Part shown: positions 10,414-18,972 of the stretch, piece by piece | Layout: the number at the start of each line of letters is the position of its first letter | Numbering within the stretch: position 1 is the first letter of the stretch | Origin: Allobosea sp. 12-68-7 | Lineage (GTDB): Bacteria > Pseudomonadota > Alphaproteobacteria > Rhizobiales > Beijerinckiaceae | DNA length: 36,396 nt | Assembly: GCA_002279705.1 (NCBI GenBank) | Contig: NCCO01000061.1 | Coordinates: forward strand, 1 to 36,396 | Direction: 5' to 3' | Program-made: the position numbers and the translations under genes | Notes under the pieces: generated by a model | What the model saw: the letters and a program-made list of their open reading frames with translations, nothing else | Databases searched by the model: none | Told to the model about the DNA's origin: nothing

Positions 10414-10502
10414 GAGAAGTCCGTTGCTGTTTGTCGAAAAGGGGGATGTCGGAAGGGAAAGCGGTGGCGTGGCGCGGCCTGTCGCATCCATGGCGGCGCG
10501 GG

Positions 10503-10889
10503 TCAAGCCGCGCCGCGGGGGCGGCTGCGCCGCGCCAGGGCTTCGTCCAGCACCGTCGAGAGGCGCGCGAGGTCATCGCCGTCGAGATCGCCGATGTCGC
10601 GGGCGAGCCGGTTCGCCACCAGGGTCGCCTCCGGCTCGAGGCCGGCGGTGTCGATGACGATGCGGGGATGCGACAGGTCGGCGAGGCGCACGAGCTCGTC
10701 CGCCTCGTCCCAGATCACGCCGAGCACATGGATGACGCCCTGGATCAGGGTGAAGGTCGGGCGGCCGCGCTTGCCGTGCTCGAGGGCCGAGAGATAGGCC
10801 GGGGTGACGCCGAGCACACCGGCCATTTCGGCCAGGGTCATCCCACGCTGCGCCCGCAGCACGCGCACGCGCTGTCCGAACGGGGTCAC
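10503..10889 (-). CDS. XRE-type helix-turn-helix transcriptional regulator
   Basis: The product has 128 residues. Residues about 5-60 form a Cro/C1-type helix-turn-helix (FGQRVRVLRAQRGMTLAEMAGVLGVTPAYLSALEHGKRGRPTFTLIQGVIHVLG). A helical C-terminal part (WDEADELVRLADLSHPRIVIDTAGLEPEATLVANRLAR) follows, as in small chromosomal regulators found next to mltA and smr in Rhizobiales. The start is GTG 10889, which overlaps the Smr stop as GTGA, so translation is probably coupled. Its target is unknown. Confidence 0.82.
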   Translation of the reverse strand: MTPFGQRVRVLRAQRGMTLAEMAGVLGVTPAYLSALEHGKRGRPTFTLIQGVIHVLGVIWDEADELVRLADLSHPRIVIDTAGLEPEATLVANRLARDIGDLDGDDLARLSTVLDEALARRSRPRGAA

Positions 10890-11476
10890 GGCCCGGCCTC
10901 GCGGGCGCGACGCAGCCGGACATAGAGCGCGCCCGAACCGCCATGGCGAGCCTGCGCCTCCTCGAATCCGACCACGAGCGGACGCAGGTCGGGCTGCCGC
11001 AGCCAGTGCGGCACGACCCGGCGCAGCACGCCGCGCTCCTCGCCGAAGAGCGTCGTGCCGGCCGCGCCCTTGCCCGTGACGACCAGCGCCAGGCGGGTGC
11101 CGCGCCCCTGCTCGCGGCGCAGGAAGGCGCGCAGCGCCAGATGCGCCTCGTCCTGCCGCATGCCATGGAGATCGATGACAGCCTCGACGCCCTGCTGGCC
11201 GCGCCGGAGCTGCGTCCGCAGACGGTTTTCCAGCGGTGCCAGCGGCGGCGGGGCAGGCTTGGCAGGGAATGTGCGGCCCAGGGCGACGCCCGAGGCGGGC
11301 TGCGGCTCCTCGGGCATGACAGGCGGAGCCACCGGCAGGGGTTCCGGCTCAACCGGGGCACGGCCCGGCAGCGGCTTCACGGAGCGCGCCACCTGGCGCC
11401 AGAGCGCGAGATCGGCCTCCGACAATGTCCGCCCGCGCCGCGACCGCACGCTTAAGGCCGGAGGTCGCGCGGCCAC
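10886..11476 (-). CDS. Smr domain (MutS2 C-terminal type) protein
   Basis: The product has about 196 residues: a proline-rich N-terminal half and a C-terminal Smr domain. The domain shows VIDLHGMRQDEAHLALRAFLRREQ, then LALVVTGKG and VPHWLRQPDLRPLVVGFEEAQARHGGSGALYVRLRR. Smr domains are nucleic-acid-binding or nicking modules related to the MutS2 C-terminus; the role of stand-alone proteins is poorly defined. The start is uncertain: GTG 11476 lies inside the end of mltA and gives a 25-base overlap, while GTG 11449 lies just after the mltA stop. TLSEADLALW, the first conserved segment, is compatible with both. Confidence 0.83.
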   Translation of the reverse strand: MAARPPALSVRSRRGRTLSEADLALWRQVARSVKPLPGRAPVEPEPLPVAPPVMPEEPQPASGVALGRTFPAKPAPPPLAPLENRLRTQLRRGQQGVEAVIDLHGMRQDEAHLALRAFLRREQGRGTRLALVVTGKGAAGTTLFGEERGVLRRVVPHWLRQPDLRPLVVGFEEAQARHGGSGALYVRLRRAREAGP

Positions 11477-12630
11477 AGGACGATGAAGTCGACCGGGTGG
11501 CGGATCAGCCCGGCGCGGTGGCCGGCCGCGGCGCCGGAGCCGACGAAGAGATCGAGCCGGGCCGGGCCCAGAATGGCCGATCCCGTATCCTGCGCCAGCA
11601 TCAGCCGGGACAGGCGTTCCTCGCCACCCGCCTCGCCCGGCACGGTCGCATCGATCCAGACCGGCAGGCCATAGGGCCAGATGCCACGGTCGATGGCGAT
11701 GCTGCGCAGCGGCGTCAGCGGCAGGCCCGCGCCGCCGATCGGCCCGCTTTCGGGCGGAAGGTCGTCACGGCGGGCGAAGAAGACGAAGGAGCGGTTGAGC
11801 CGGATCAGGTCCCGCGCGAAATCCGCATCGGCCTTCAGCCGCGCGATCAGCCGGTCCATCGTCATCTGCGCGGGCGGGATGGCCTCGCGCTCGCTCAGGA
11901 CCCGGCCGAGCGAGGTGTAGGCGTGGCCGTTGCGGCCAGAATAGACCAGCCGTGTCATGCCGCCGTCCGGCAGACGGATGCGGCCCGAGCCCTGGACCTG
12001 CAGCACGAAGCGATCGACGGGATCGCGCATCCAGAGGATTTCGAGGCCACGCCCATCCAGCGCGCCGGTCTCGATCGCCCTGCGATCCGGAAAGGGCTCG
12101 AGACCGTTTTCCGTCCGGCGGGCAGCCGACAATCCGGCATCGAGGCCCGGCCAGTCATCTCCGGGCATGCGGGTGACCAGCTCCGGCGGGCGACCGTAGA
12201 GCGGCGTCGGAAACGCCGCCGAGCGGGTCAGCGAGCCTTCGAATTCCGGCTCGAAATAGCCGGTCATGAAGCCGGTCGCTCCCGGCGCGGAGCGGATCCG
12301 CCAGAAGCCGAACTGCGTCTCGAAGAACTGCCTGGCCGCCTCGGCACTGACCAGGCCGTGCCCCTGAAGGCGCTGGGCCCGCGTGCAGGCGGCGAGGAGG
12401 GCCACTGGCACGGGAACGGCCGCGCGTAGCGGCGGCTCGGTCTGGCAGCCTGCGGCGAAGAGCGAGAGGACGATGCGGTGATCGTCTCCGGCCCAGCCCG
12501 GCACCTGGGCGGGCGTCAGAGCCTCGGCAAGAGCCCCTTTGGGCAGAGGGGGAGCCGTGGAGGCCATCGCGGTCACGGGTGTCGCGCAGGCCGCGAGCAG
12601 CGCCAGTGCGAGACCGGCGCCACGGATCAC
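11452..12630 (-). CDS. mltA: Membrane-bound lytic murein transglycosylase A
   Basis: MltA cleaves peptidoglycan to 1,6-anhydromuropeptides in the periplasm. The 392-residue product starts with a hydrophobic signal sequence (MIRGAGLALALLAACATPVTAMA); its cysteine sits in LLAAC, which could serve as a lipobox. The MltA domain includes TGYFEPEFEGS, ILWMRDPVDRFVLQVQGSGRIRLPDG and YSGRNGHAYTSLGR. The C-terminal 3D domain has MLAQDTGSAILGPARLDLFVGSG with the conserved aspartates. The start GTG 12630 overlaps the stop of the Tim44-like gene (GTGA), and its 3' end overlaps or abuts the Smr gene, indicating an operon. Confidence 0.93.
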   Translation of the reverse strand: MIRGAGLALALLAACATPVTAMASTAPPLPKGALAEALTPAQVPGWAGDDHRIVLSLFAAGCQTEPPLRAAVPVPVALLAACTRAQRLQGHGLVSAEAARQFFETQFGFWRIRSAPGATGFMTGYFEPEFEGSLTRSAAFPTPLYGRPPELVTRMPGDDWPGLDAGLSAARRTENGLEPFPDRRAIETGALDGRGLEILWMRDPVDRFVLQVQGSGRIRLPDGGMTRLVYSGRNGHAYTSLGRVLSEREAIPPAQMTMDRLIARLKADADFARDLIRLNRSFVFFARRDDLPPESGPIGGAGLPLTPLRSIAIDRGIWPYGLPVWIDATVPGEAGGEERLSRLMLAQDTGSAILGPARLDLFVGSGAAAGHRAGLIRHPVDFIVLWPRDLRP

Positions 12631-13355
12631 GCGGCGGATTCGGTCGCGACCAGAAGCCAGTTGGGGTCGCGGCTGCCGAGTTGGCGCGAGAAGGTCCAGA
12701 TGTCGTTGACCTCGGAGACGGCCTCGGCGCTGCCGTCGACGACCGTGCCCTGAGCGTCGCGCGTCACGCTGATGAGCTGCGAGACGAAGGCGATGGTGAC
12801 CTGGGCGGTCTTGCCCTTGACGTCGACCGCGGTGATGTCGGCCTTGTCGATCGAGACGAAGCTGGACTCGGCCTTCTCGCCGCGCTTCTCGCGATCGGTG
12901 ATGGCCTGCTCGAAGCCTTCATAGACCTCCTTGGCGAGCAGGCCCTTCAGCATCTTGCGGTCGCCGCGGGCGAAGGCGGTGACAATCGTCTCATAGGCGG
13001 CCTTGGCGCCGCCGAGGAACTCGCGCGGATCGAAGCCCGGCTCCTGCTTGATGATGCCCTCGATGCCAGCGAGGATCGGCGAGCCTTCCGGCGCGATGTC
13101 CTTGAAGCGGTCGGCCACGGGTGCGGCCGCGGCCGGATCATTGGCGGCGCCGGGCAGACGGATGACGTTGTCACGGCGCGCATCGGCGGGCGCGGCCTGG
13201 TCGGGCCGTACCGGCGGCGTCTCGCGGCGGGAAAACGGATCGGTTGGCGGCTGCTCGCTGCCGGTTTTCTGGCCGAGCACGGAGCGCAGCTTCCAGGCGA
13301 CGAAAACGGCCAGAGCCAGGAAGACCAGAGTCGTCATGTCGAAGGAATTTTGCAT
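12627..13355 (-). CDS. Tim44/TimA-domain membrane-anchored protein
   Basis: The product has 242 residues. A single N-terminal hydrophobic helix (MTTLVFLALAVFVAWKLRSVLG) is followed by a Pro/Ala linker. The C-terminal domain of about 150 residues reads FDPREFLGGAKAAYETIVTAFARGDRKMLKGLLAKEVYEGFEQAITDREKRGEKAESSFVSID, the Tim44-like fold. In mitochondria Tim44 links the import motor to the inner membrane; the bacterial role is not settled. Position divergent from secB and upstream of mltA is conserved in Rhizobiales. The ATG at 13355 begins the homologous part; a second ATG six codons later (13337) is possible. Confidence 0.87.
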   Translation of the reverse strand: MQNSFDMTTLVFLALAVFVAWKLRSVLGQKTGSEQPPTDPFSRRETPPVRPDQAAPADARRDNVIRLPGAANDPAAAAPVADRFKDIAPEGSPILAGIEGIIKQEPGFDPREFLGGAKAAYETIVTAFARGDRKMLKGLLAKEVYEGFEQAITDREKRGEKAESSFVSIDKADITAVDVKGKTAQVTIAFVSQLISVTRDAQGTVVDGSAEAVSEVNDIWTFSRQLGSRDPNWLLVATESAA

Positions 13356-13599
13356 CGAAAGCTGACCCGAGGCTCCAGTCGTCTTGCAGGACCAGCATCT
13401 CCGCGTGGGAGCGCCGTCACGCGTCATATGGTGACCTAGGCTCGTAACATCCACCCCCCTGCTTGTGAAGGCGAGTTCTTGTGCGGCGCTTTGGACCATG
13501 ATAGCCGACGCCCGCGCCATTGCGTGAGTGCAGAGCGCAGTCCAAGGCCTCGGACGGGTGCGGACTTCCCGAGACAGCCAGCCAACAGCGATGGGACCG

Positions 13600-14091
13600 A
13601 TGGCCAACGAATTTCCCAACGGCAACGGTGCCGCAGACGCAGCGCCGAGCATGAGCGCCCTGATCCAGTACACCAAGGATTTCTCCTTCGAGAACCCCAA
13701 GGCGCCGCGGGCGCTCGGCCAGCAGCAGGCCCAGGAAGGCCCGCAGATGTCGCTTCAGGTCAACGTCTCCAGCAGCGCGCTGGGCGAGAACGACTACGAG
13801 ACCGTGCTTCAGCTCGAGGGCAAGGCCGAGCTCAACGGCGAGATGCTGTTCGCCTTCGACCTCAGCTATGGCGGCGTGTTCCGGCTCCTGAACATTCCGC
13901 AGGAGCATATCCATCCCGTGCTCGTGATCGACTGCGCTCGCCTGCTCTTCCCCTTCGCCCGCCAGATCATCGCGGAAGCGGTCCAGGGCGGCGGCTTCCC
14001 GCCGTTCTATGTGCCGTCGATCGACTTCGCGGCGCTGTATCAACAGCGCATGCAGGAGTTCCAGGCGCAGCAGAGCGCCCCGCTCGCCTGA
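13600..14091 (+). CDS. secB: Protein-export chaperone SecB
   Basis: SecB keeps precursor proteins unfolded and delivers them to SecA. The 163-residue product has the family pattern: YTKDFSFENPKAP, QMSLQVNVSSSALGENDYETVLQLEGKAEL, FAFDLSYGGVFRLLNIPQEHIHPVLVIDCARLLFPFARQIIAEAVQGGGFPPFYVPSIDFAALYQQR. Two starts are possible: ATG 13600 (MANEFPNG) and ATG 13591 (MGPMANEF); neither has an ideal ribosome-binding site. SecB homology begins after the variable N-terminus. It is divergent from the Tim44-like gene, with 244 bases between them. Confidence 0.95.
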   Translation: MANEFPNGNGAADAAPSMSALIQYTKDFSFENPKAPRALGQQQAQEGPQMSLQVNVSSSALGENDYETVLQLEGKAELNGEMLFAFDLSYGGVFRLLNIPQEHIHPVLVIDCARLLFPFARQIIAEAVQGGGFPPFYVPSIDFAALYQQRMQEFQAQQSAPLA

Positions 14092-14115
14092 GCCGCGACC
14101 GACGCCATGACGGCC

Positions 14116-14143
14116 AAGGGCCCCGCGGGGCCCTTTTTCGTTT
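14116..14143 (+). terminator. Intrinsic terminator after secB
   Basis: GGGCCCC (14118-14124) and GGGGCCC (14127-14133) form a compact GC-rich stem followed by TTTTTCGTTT, 26 bases after the secB stop. Confidence 0.85.
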
Positions 14144-14264
14144 GCGCCGTCCGGGTATTCCCGACAGGTTTGCCTGACCGGGGTGCCCACCGCTCGCCAC
14201 CTCCCCTCGAGTCCCGACGGATGGCTGACTGCCGCCCGTCGATCGTGCCGTTGCCGGAGGACAG

Positions 14265-15008
14265 ATGGACTATCTCATGACGCTCGCCGCCGATCCCGCG
14301 GTCTGGGCTGCGCTCGGCGCCCTGATCGCCATGGAGGTCGTCCTCGGCATCGACAATCTGATCTTCATCTCGATCCTGACCAACAAGCTGCCGGAGGAGC
14401 AGCGCTCGCGCGGGCGCAAGATCGGCATCGGGCTCGCCCTGTTCCTGCGGCTCGCCCTGCTCGGCACAGTCGCGATCATCGTGCAGCTGACCGCGCCGAT
14501 CTTCTCGGTCTTCGGCAAGGCCTTTTCCTGGCGCGACCTCATCCTGATCGGCGGCGGGCTCTTCCTCGTCTGGAAGGCGACCGTCGAGATCCATCACAAG
14601 GTCGATCCCGAGCACGGGCCGGACGTGTTCGACGGTGGCCGCGCCGCAGCGGTGACCTTCGGCGGCGTGATCTTCCAGATCCTGCTGCTCGACCTCGTCT
14701 TCTCGATCGATTCGATCATCACCGCAGTGGGCATGACCGACCACATCCCGGTCATGGTCATCGCCGTCATCGTGGCGGTTCTGGTGATGCTGCTGGCGGC
14801 CGACCCGCTGGCGCTGTTCATCGAGCGGAACCCGACCATCGTGATGCTGGCGCTGGGCTTCCTGCTGATGATCGGCGGCATGCTGATCGCAGAGGGCTTC
14901 GGCGCCCATGTGCCCAAGGGCTACATCTATGCGGCGATGGCGTTCTCGGCGATGGTCGAGGCGCTCAACATGCTGTCGCGCCGGGCGCTGCGCCGCAAGG
15001 GCGACTGA
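14265..15008 (+). CDS. TerC-family integral membrane protein
   Basis: The product has 247 residues and about seven hydrophobic segments. TerC hallmarks are visible: [15 protein letters not shown] near residue 24, where the acidic residues are conserved, and [17 protein letters not shown] in the middle. The family includes the Alx/MntP-like manganese exporters and tellurite-resistance TerC, so metal-ion (probably Mn2+) export at the inner membrane is the best guess. GGAGG about 6 bases before ATG 14265 is a good ribosome-binding site. It converges with dnaQ with only 8 bases between the stops, so no separate terminator fits. Confidence 0.88.
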   Translation: MDYLMTLAADPAVWAALGALIAMEVVLGIDNLIFISILTNKLPEEQRSRGRKIGIGLALFLRLALLGTVAIIVQLTAPIFSVFGKAFSWRDLILIGGGLFLVWKATVEIHHKVDPEHGPDVFDGGRAAAVTFGGVIFQILLLDLVFSIDSIITAVGMTDHIPVMVIAVIVAVLVMLLAADPLALFIERNPTIVMLALGFLLMIGGMLIAEGFGAHVPKGYIYAAMAFSAMVEALNMLSRRALRRKGD

Positions 15009-15016
15009 GGCGGGCC

Positions 15017-15724
15017 TCAGCCTTCCTCGGCGATGCCGAGATAGCCGCGCCAGAGCTGGTTCTTGCCGAGCGAGCGGATGAAGGCCTCGTGGGCGGTGAT
15101 GGCGGCGTCGTCCAGCCGCGGCTGCAGCGGGCGCTGGCGCTGGGGCCGCTCGATCCGGATCGGCGCCAGGCCGCTGCCCCCGGCCTCCCCGGCGCCCAGC
15201 CCGAGCGACGCCTGCTTGCCGCCAATCAGCTCGATATAGACCTCCGCCAGGATCTCGGCGTCGAGCAGCGCGCCGTGGCGGGTGCGGCGGCTGTTGTCGA
15301 TGCCGTAGCGCGTGCACAGCGCATCGAGGCTGTTGGAGGCGCCCGGATGCTTGCGGCGGGCCATGGAGAGGGTGTCGACGACGAGCGAGGACTCGATCGG
15401 CGGCCGGCCGATGCGCTGGAACTCCATGTTCAGGAAGCCGACGTCGAAGGCGGCGTTGTGGATCACCAGCCGCGCGCCGTCGATGAACCCGGCGAACTCG
15501 TCGGCGATCGCCGCGAAGATGGGCTGGGGTGCCAGAAAGGCGTCCGACAGACCGTGGATCTTGAAGGCCCCCTCCGACATCGGCCGCTCGGGATTGATGT
15601 AGGCGTGGAAGCTGCGCCCCGTCGGGCAGTGGTTGACGAGCTCGACGCAGCCGATCTCGACGACGCGGTCGCCGCCCAGCGCCTCGACGCCGGTGGTCTC
15701 GGTATCGAGAACGATCTCACGCAT
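15017..15724 (-). CDS. dnaQ: DNA polymerase III epsilon subunit (3'-5' proofreading exonuclease)
   Basis: The product has 235 residues and the DEDDh exonuclease motifs. Exo I is [12 protein letters not shown] (Asp7, Glu9), Exo II is [16 protein letters not shown], and Exo III is [19 protein letters not shown]. The C-terminal tail ([17 protein letters not shown]) presumably contacts the polymerase alpha subunit. The start ATG 15724 overlaps the coaE stop by 8 bases (ATGCGTGA), so it is co-translated with coaE. Its place in an operon beside the proposed oriC with coaE and aroE is typical of alphaproteobacteria. Confidence 0.95.
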   Translation of the reverse strand: MREIVLDTETTGVEALGGDRVVEIGCVELVNHCPTGRSFHAYINPERPMSEGAFKIHGLSDAFLAPQPIFAAIADEFAGFIDGARLVIHNAAFDVGFLNMEFQRIGRPPIESSLVVDTLSMARRKHPGASNSLDALCTRYGIDNSRRTRHGALLDAEILAEVYIELIGGKQASLGLGAGEAGGSGLAPIRIERPQRQRPLQPRLDDAAITAHEAFIRSLGKNQLWRGYLGIAEEG

Positions 15725-16343
15725 GGTCGTCGGTCCACCCTCGCCCGCCCCGGCCCGGACGCCCGGCGAGCGCGAGCAGGATAGACCCGACCTGCCGTCC
15801 CGCTGCCACAACGCCGCGCGACGTGTCCACAATGAAATGGGCGCGCGCGCGCTTCTGCGCATCCGGCATCTGCCGGGCCAGGATCGCGTCGAGCCGCTCG
15901 GGGGTCATGCCCGACCGGGCCAGCACCCGGGCGCGCTGGACAGCCTCAGGGGCGCTGACGACGAGGACCGCGTCGCAGCGCGACTCGCCACCCGTTTCCA
16001 GCAGCAGCGGCATGTCGAGCACGGCAAGGCCCACCCCCCTTTGCTGGCACCCGCGCAGGAAGCTGGCCTCTTCCTCGCGCACGAGCGGATGGATGATCGC
16101 CTCCAGCCGCGCCATCGCCTCCGGCTTGCCCAGCACGGCGGCCGAGAGGCTCGGCCGGTCGACCAGACCATCGCGGACGACGTCGGGGAAAGCCGTCGCG
16201 ATCAGGGGAACGGCCCTGCCGCGATAGAGCGCATGGACCGTGGCATCGGCATCGTGAACCGGAATGCCGCGCGCCTGAAACAGCGCGGCGGTGGTGGACT
16301 TGCCCATGCCGATCGAGCCGGTCAGGCCGAGGATGAAGGTCAT
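15717..16343 (-). CDS. coaE: Dephospho-CoA kinase
   Basis: CoaE phosphorylates dephospho-CoA in the last step of coenzyme A synthesis. The 208-residue product has the P-loop [13 protein letters not shown] at residues about 5-17, then [12 protein letters not shown]. Further family motifs are [35 protein letters not shown] and [22 protein letters not shown] (here [20 protein letters not shown]). It starts at ATG 16343, 43 bases downstream of the aroE stop, and overlaps dnaQ at its 3' end. Confidence 0.94.
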   Translation of the reverse strand: MTFILGLTGSIGMGKSTTAALFQARGIPVHDADATVHALYRGRAVPLIATAFPDVVRDGLVDRPSLSAAVLGKPEAMARLEAIIHPLVREEEASFLRGCQQRGVGLAVLDMPLLLETGGESRCDAVLVVSAPEAVQRARVLARSGMTPERLDAILARQMPDAQKRARAHFIVDTSRGVVAAGRQVGSILLALAGRPGRGGRGWTDDHA

Positions 16344-16386
16344 GACGTGCCGCGTCCCGGAGCCCGAGGCGGGCTCACCCTGCGAA

Positions 16387-17736
16387 TCAGTGGCCGAGGA
16401 TATCGGCTTCGAGCCGTGCCCGCAGCGCCGGCGTGACGGTCGGCGTCACCCCGAACCAGCGCGCGAAACCCGGCACCGCCTGGTGCAGGAGCATGCCGAG
16501 TCCGTCGACGGGGACGCCGCCGCGGCGCGTCGCCTCGATCAGCAGCGGCGTCTGCAACGGGACATAGACGATGTCGTCGACGAGGGTTCCCGGGCGCAGG
16601 CGCGCGAGATCGATCTCCAGCGGCGGCTGGCCGTTCATGCCGAGCGCGGTCGTGTTGATCACGAGGTCGGCGTCGCCGACGAGCGCGTCGCGCCGTGCCC
16701 AGTCGGCCGCTTCGACGCTCCCGCCGAGCGCGGCGGCCAGTTCATCGGCCCGCGCATGGCTGCGGTTGACGAGGATGATCCGGCCGATGCCGCGACCCTT
16801 GAGGCCGAAGGCGATGCCGCGGGCGGCGCCGCCCGCGCCCAGAACCAGCGCCGTCCCGACGCGCCCGTCCCAGCCCGGAGCCGTGGCGTCGAGATGGGCG
16901 AGGAAGCCCGAGACGTCGGTGTTGTCGCCGCAGATCCGATCGCCCTCGCACCAGACGGTGTTGACCGCGCCGATGGCGCGCGCGGCGTCCGTGGCCTGGT
17001 CCACTAGCGCGAGCATCGCCTCCTTGTGAGGGACGGTGACGTTGCCCCCGGTGAACTCGCCCGCACGCAGCCTTGCGACGAAGGCCGGCAGATCGGGCGG
17101 GGCGACATCGACGCGCTCATAGCTGCCGGCGAGGCCGTGCTCGGCGAGCCAGCTGCCATGGATCAGCGGCGAGCGGGAATGGGCGACGGGATGGCCGAGG
17201 ACGAAGCCGCGGCGGACGATGCCCTCGATCTGATAGCCGCCGACGCTGGAGAAAGCCGTATCGCCAACCATGTCGAGATAGGATCCGATGAGGCCCGGCG
17301 TCAGCGGGCGCATGGTGAGCCGGGCGGTCTGGTGACCTTTGGCCAGCACCTTGCCACCCCGCAGCAGCGCGAAGGCGCTGTGCAGCGCGTGCTCGCGGCC
17401 GGCCAGAGCGGCGATCTGCCGCGCCGCCGCGGCACGGTCCGCCGGCTTGTGAAAGGCTTCGTCCGCGCAGGCCAGCGTCTGGTCGGCTCCCAGGACCAGC
17501 CTGTCCGGCTGCTGTGCCGAGACGGCCGAGGCCTTGGCCAGAGCGAGAGCCAGAGCGATCCGCGCAGGGGATTCTCCCGCGGACAGCAAGGGTGCTTCGA
17601 GCGCCCGCTCGTCGACCGTCGGCTTCACAGTCTCCACGGGGATGCCAGCCGCCATCAGCATGTCGCGCCGGGTGCTGCTGCCCGAGGCCAACAGCAACGG
17701 TTGAGGGGACAGCCAGAGGCGAGAACCCGCGATCAT
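16387..17736 (-). CDS. aroE: Fused Maf-like pyrophosphatase (C-terminally truncated) and shikimate dehydrogenase
   Basis: One 449-residue frame holds two proteins that are normally separate neighbours. Residues about 1-172 are Maf-like, a nucleotide pyrophosphatase family: [40 protein letters not shown]. Residues about 173-449 are AroE, which reduces 3-dehydroshikimate with [79 protein letters not shown]. The usual last 25 or so residues of Maf after GGYQIEG (a GLPL-type segment) are absent; the sequence passes directly into AroE with no stop or new start. This may be a real gene fusion by in-frame deletion, or an assembly deletion. The start ATG 17736 overlaps the upstream stop (ATGA). AroE looks complete. 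Confidence 0.87.
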   Translation of the reverse strand: MIAGSRLWLSPQPLLLASGSSTRRDMLMAAGIPVETVKPTVDERALEAPLLSAGESPARIALALALAKASAVSAQQPDRLVLGADQTLACADEAFHKPADRAAAARQIAALAGREHALHSAFALLRGGKVLAKGHQTARLTMRPLTPGLIGSYLDMVGDTAFSSVGGYQIEGIVRRGFVLGHPVAHSRSPLIHGSWLAEHGLAGSYERVDVAPPDLPAFVARLRAGEFTGGNVTVPHKEAMLALVDQATDAARAIGAVNTVWCEGDRICGDNTDVSGFLAHLDATAPGWDGRVGTALVLGAGGAARGIAFGLKGRGIGRIILVNRSHARADELAAALGGSVEAADWARRDALVGDADLVINTTALGMNGQPPLEIDLARLRPGTLVDDIVYVPLQTPLLIEATRRGGVPVDGLGMLLHQAVPGFARWFGVTPTVTPALRARLEADILGH

Positions 17737-18563
17737 GTCGCGATGAATTTCATGCGGTGGTCGCGCAGGAGATCGAGAATCGAGGCGGCCGTCTCCTCGA
17801 TCGAGCGGCGGGTCACGTCGATCACGGGCCAGCCCTTGCGGGCACAGAGCCGGCGCGACTGGGCGACCTCGTCGGCCACCGAGGCCGGATCGACATAGGG
17901 CGTCTCGTCGTCGGCCCGGAGCGACAGAAGCCGGTTCTGGCGGATCTGGACGATGCGGTCGGGGCTGGCGACGAGGCCGACGATGAGCGGCTTTCGGACG
18001 TGCTCGAGTTCGGCCGGGAGCGGCACGTTCGGCACCAGCGGGATGTTGGCGGTCTTGATTCCGCGATTGGCGAGGTAGATCGAGGTCGGCGTCTTCGAGG
18101 TCCGGCTGATGCCGACGAGGATGATGTCGGCCGACTCGAGATCGCCGCCGAGCTGGCCGTCATCGTGCAGCAGCGTGTAGTTCATCGCATCAATGCGGCG
18201 GAAGTACTCGGCGTTCAGCACATGCTGCGCGCCCGGCTTCGGGGCCGAGGCCTGGCCGAGATAGGACTGGAAGAGCGCGAGCACCGGATTGAGCACCGAC
18301 AGGCAAGGGCAGCCCAGTTCGCGGCAGAAATTCTCCAGCCGCTGCGACCATTCAGGCTCGACGAGGGTATAGAGCACGACGCCCGGAGAGGCCTCGATCT
18401 CCGCCAGGACGCGGGCGAGCTGCGCCTCCGAACGGACGAGCGGATAGACATGCTCGATCGCGGACACCGTTTCGTACTGCGCCGCAGCGGCGCGGCTGAC
18501 GGCGATCAGGGTTTCGCCGGTCGCGTCCGACACCAGGTGGAGGTGAAAGTAATTGCGGTGCAC
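17733..18563 (-). CDS. PEP synthase / pyruvate phosphate dikinase regulatory kinase-phosphorylase (DUF299)
   Basis: This family controls PEP synthase or pyruvate phosphate dikinase by ADP-dependent phosphorylation and Pi-dependent dephosphorylation. The 276-residue product shows [13 protein letters not shown] near the N-terminus and the nucleotide-binding segment [47 protein letters not shown] is near the C-terminus. The frame is open to 18704, but homology begins at [12 protein letters not shown] 18563 with GGGGAG about 4 bases upstream is therefore the likely start and leaves the upstream DnaA-like box noncoding. In Caulobacter a gene of this position flanks oriC opposite hemE. It is first in the operon with maf-aroE, coaE and dnaQ. 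Confidence 0.9.
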   Translation of the reverse strand: MHRNYFHLHLVSDATGETLIAVSRAAAAQYETVSAIEHVYPLVRSEAQLARVLAEIEASPGVVLYTLVEPEWSQRLENFCRELGCPCLSVLNPVLALFQSYLGQASAPKPGAQHVLNAEYFRRIDAMNYTLLHDDGQLGGDLESADIILVGISRTSKTPTSIYLANRGIKTANIPLVPNVPLPAELEHVRKPLIVGLVASPDRIVQIRQNRLLSLRADDETPYVDPASVADEVAQSRRLCARKGWPVIDVTRRSIEETAASILDLLRDHRMKFIAT

Positions 18564-18695
18564 GGGGCTCCCCGGGGCGATGGCGCGGTCAGCAACCTCT
18601 AGCCCGGCAGGCCGCCAAAGCAAATCGGCGGGCGCGTCGCGGCGATCTGCACGGGCGGTGCCGGGGCGGAGTAGGGTGTGAGGCCTGGGGAGCGC

Positions 18696-18743
18696 TGTGG
18701 ACAAGAGGGCGCTTCAGAGGGCGTCCTGTTGAGGTCTGTATAA
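18696..18743 (-). promoter_or_regulatory. DnaA-like boxes, left pair
   Basis: On the minus strand, 18704-18696 reads TTGTCCACA (8 of 9 to TTATCCACA) and 18743-18735 reads TTATACAGA (8 of 9 to TTATNCACA). Confidence 0.5.
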
Positions 18744-18745
18744 CC

Positions 18746-18760
18746 CTAATGATCCGTTAA
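18746..18760. promoter_or_regulatory. Imperfect CtrA-type site
   Basis: CTAA, 7 bases, TTAA: a 7-of-8 match to TTAA-N7-TTAA. It lies 3 bases from a DnaA-like box, so the two proteins would be close neighbours on the DNA. Confidence 0.4.
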
Positions 18761-18790
18761 CAGGCCAGGGGCTGTGGGGAGAGGCTGATG

Positions 18791-18806
18791 TGTTTCACGT
18801 GAATCA
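18791..18806. other. parS-like site inside oriC with embedded GANTC
   Basis: TGTTTCACGTGAATCA matches the parS consensus TGTTTCACGTGAAACA at 15 of 16 bases. The single change (A to T) creates GAATC at 18801-18805, a GANTC methylation site. Its 14-base core is the reverse complement of the core of the site after pnp at 8425-8438. Confidence 0.65.
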
Positions 18807-18843
18807 TTTTGCCGCGGCGATGGGCGGTCGCGATTCATCCGGG

Positions 18844-18858
18844 TTAACAAACCGTTAA
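18844..18858. promoter_or_regulatory. CtrA binding site, perfect consensus
   Basis: TTAA (18844-18847), seven bases CAAACCG, TTAA (18855-18858). CtrA is the alphaproteobacterial cell-cycle regulator that binds this motif and, in Caulobacter, silences oriC. The site may also affect the hemE promoter. Confidence 0.65.
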
Positions 18859-18905
18859 CGCTGGACGGGTGGACAGCGACCGTCGCCTGCCTCAGGCTCG
18901 ACGCC

Positions 18906-18925
18906 TGTGGACAGGTTGTGGATCG
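18906..18925 (-). promoter_or_regulatory. DnaA-like boxes, right pair
   Basis: Two minus-strand boxes in the same orientation start 11 bases apart, about one helical turn. 18914-18906 reads CTGTCCACA (7 of 9). 18925-18917 reads CGATCCACA (7 of 9 to the E. coli box, 8 of 9 to the Caulobacter-type TGATCCACA). They lie next to the AT-rich stretch. Confidence 0.45.
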
Positions 18926-18972
18926 GATTGCGTCGGGCTATCTGCCCCCATCCAAGAGTCAAAAAAGAAGAT

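Noticed and set aside
13416..13435. GTCAC-N10-GTGAC inverted repeat between the Tim44-like gene and secB
   Set aside because: Only 5-bp arms, no known operator match, no second copy; too weak to call.
18564..18704. N-terminal extension of the DUF299 regulator to ATG 18704
   Set aside because: The extra residues are low-complexity and unlike the family. GTG 18563 with GGGGAG gives normal length, and the extension would run into the DnaA-like box.
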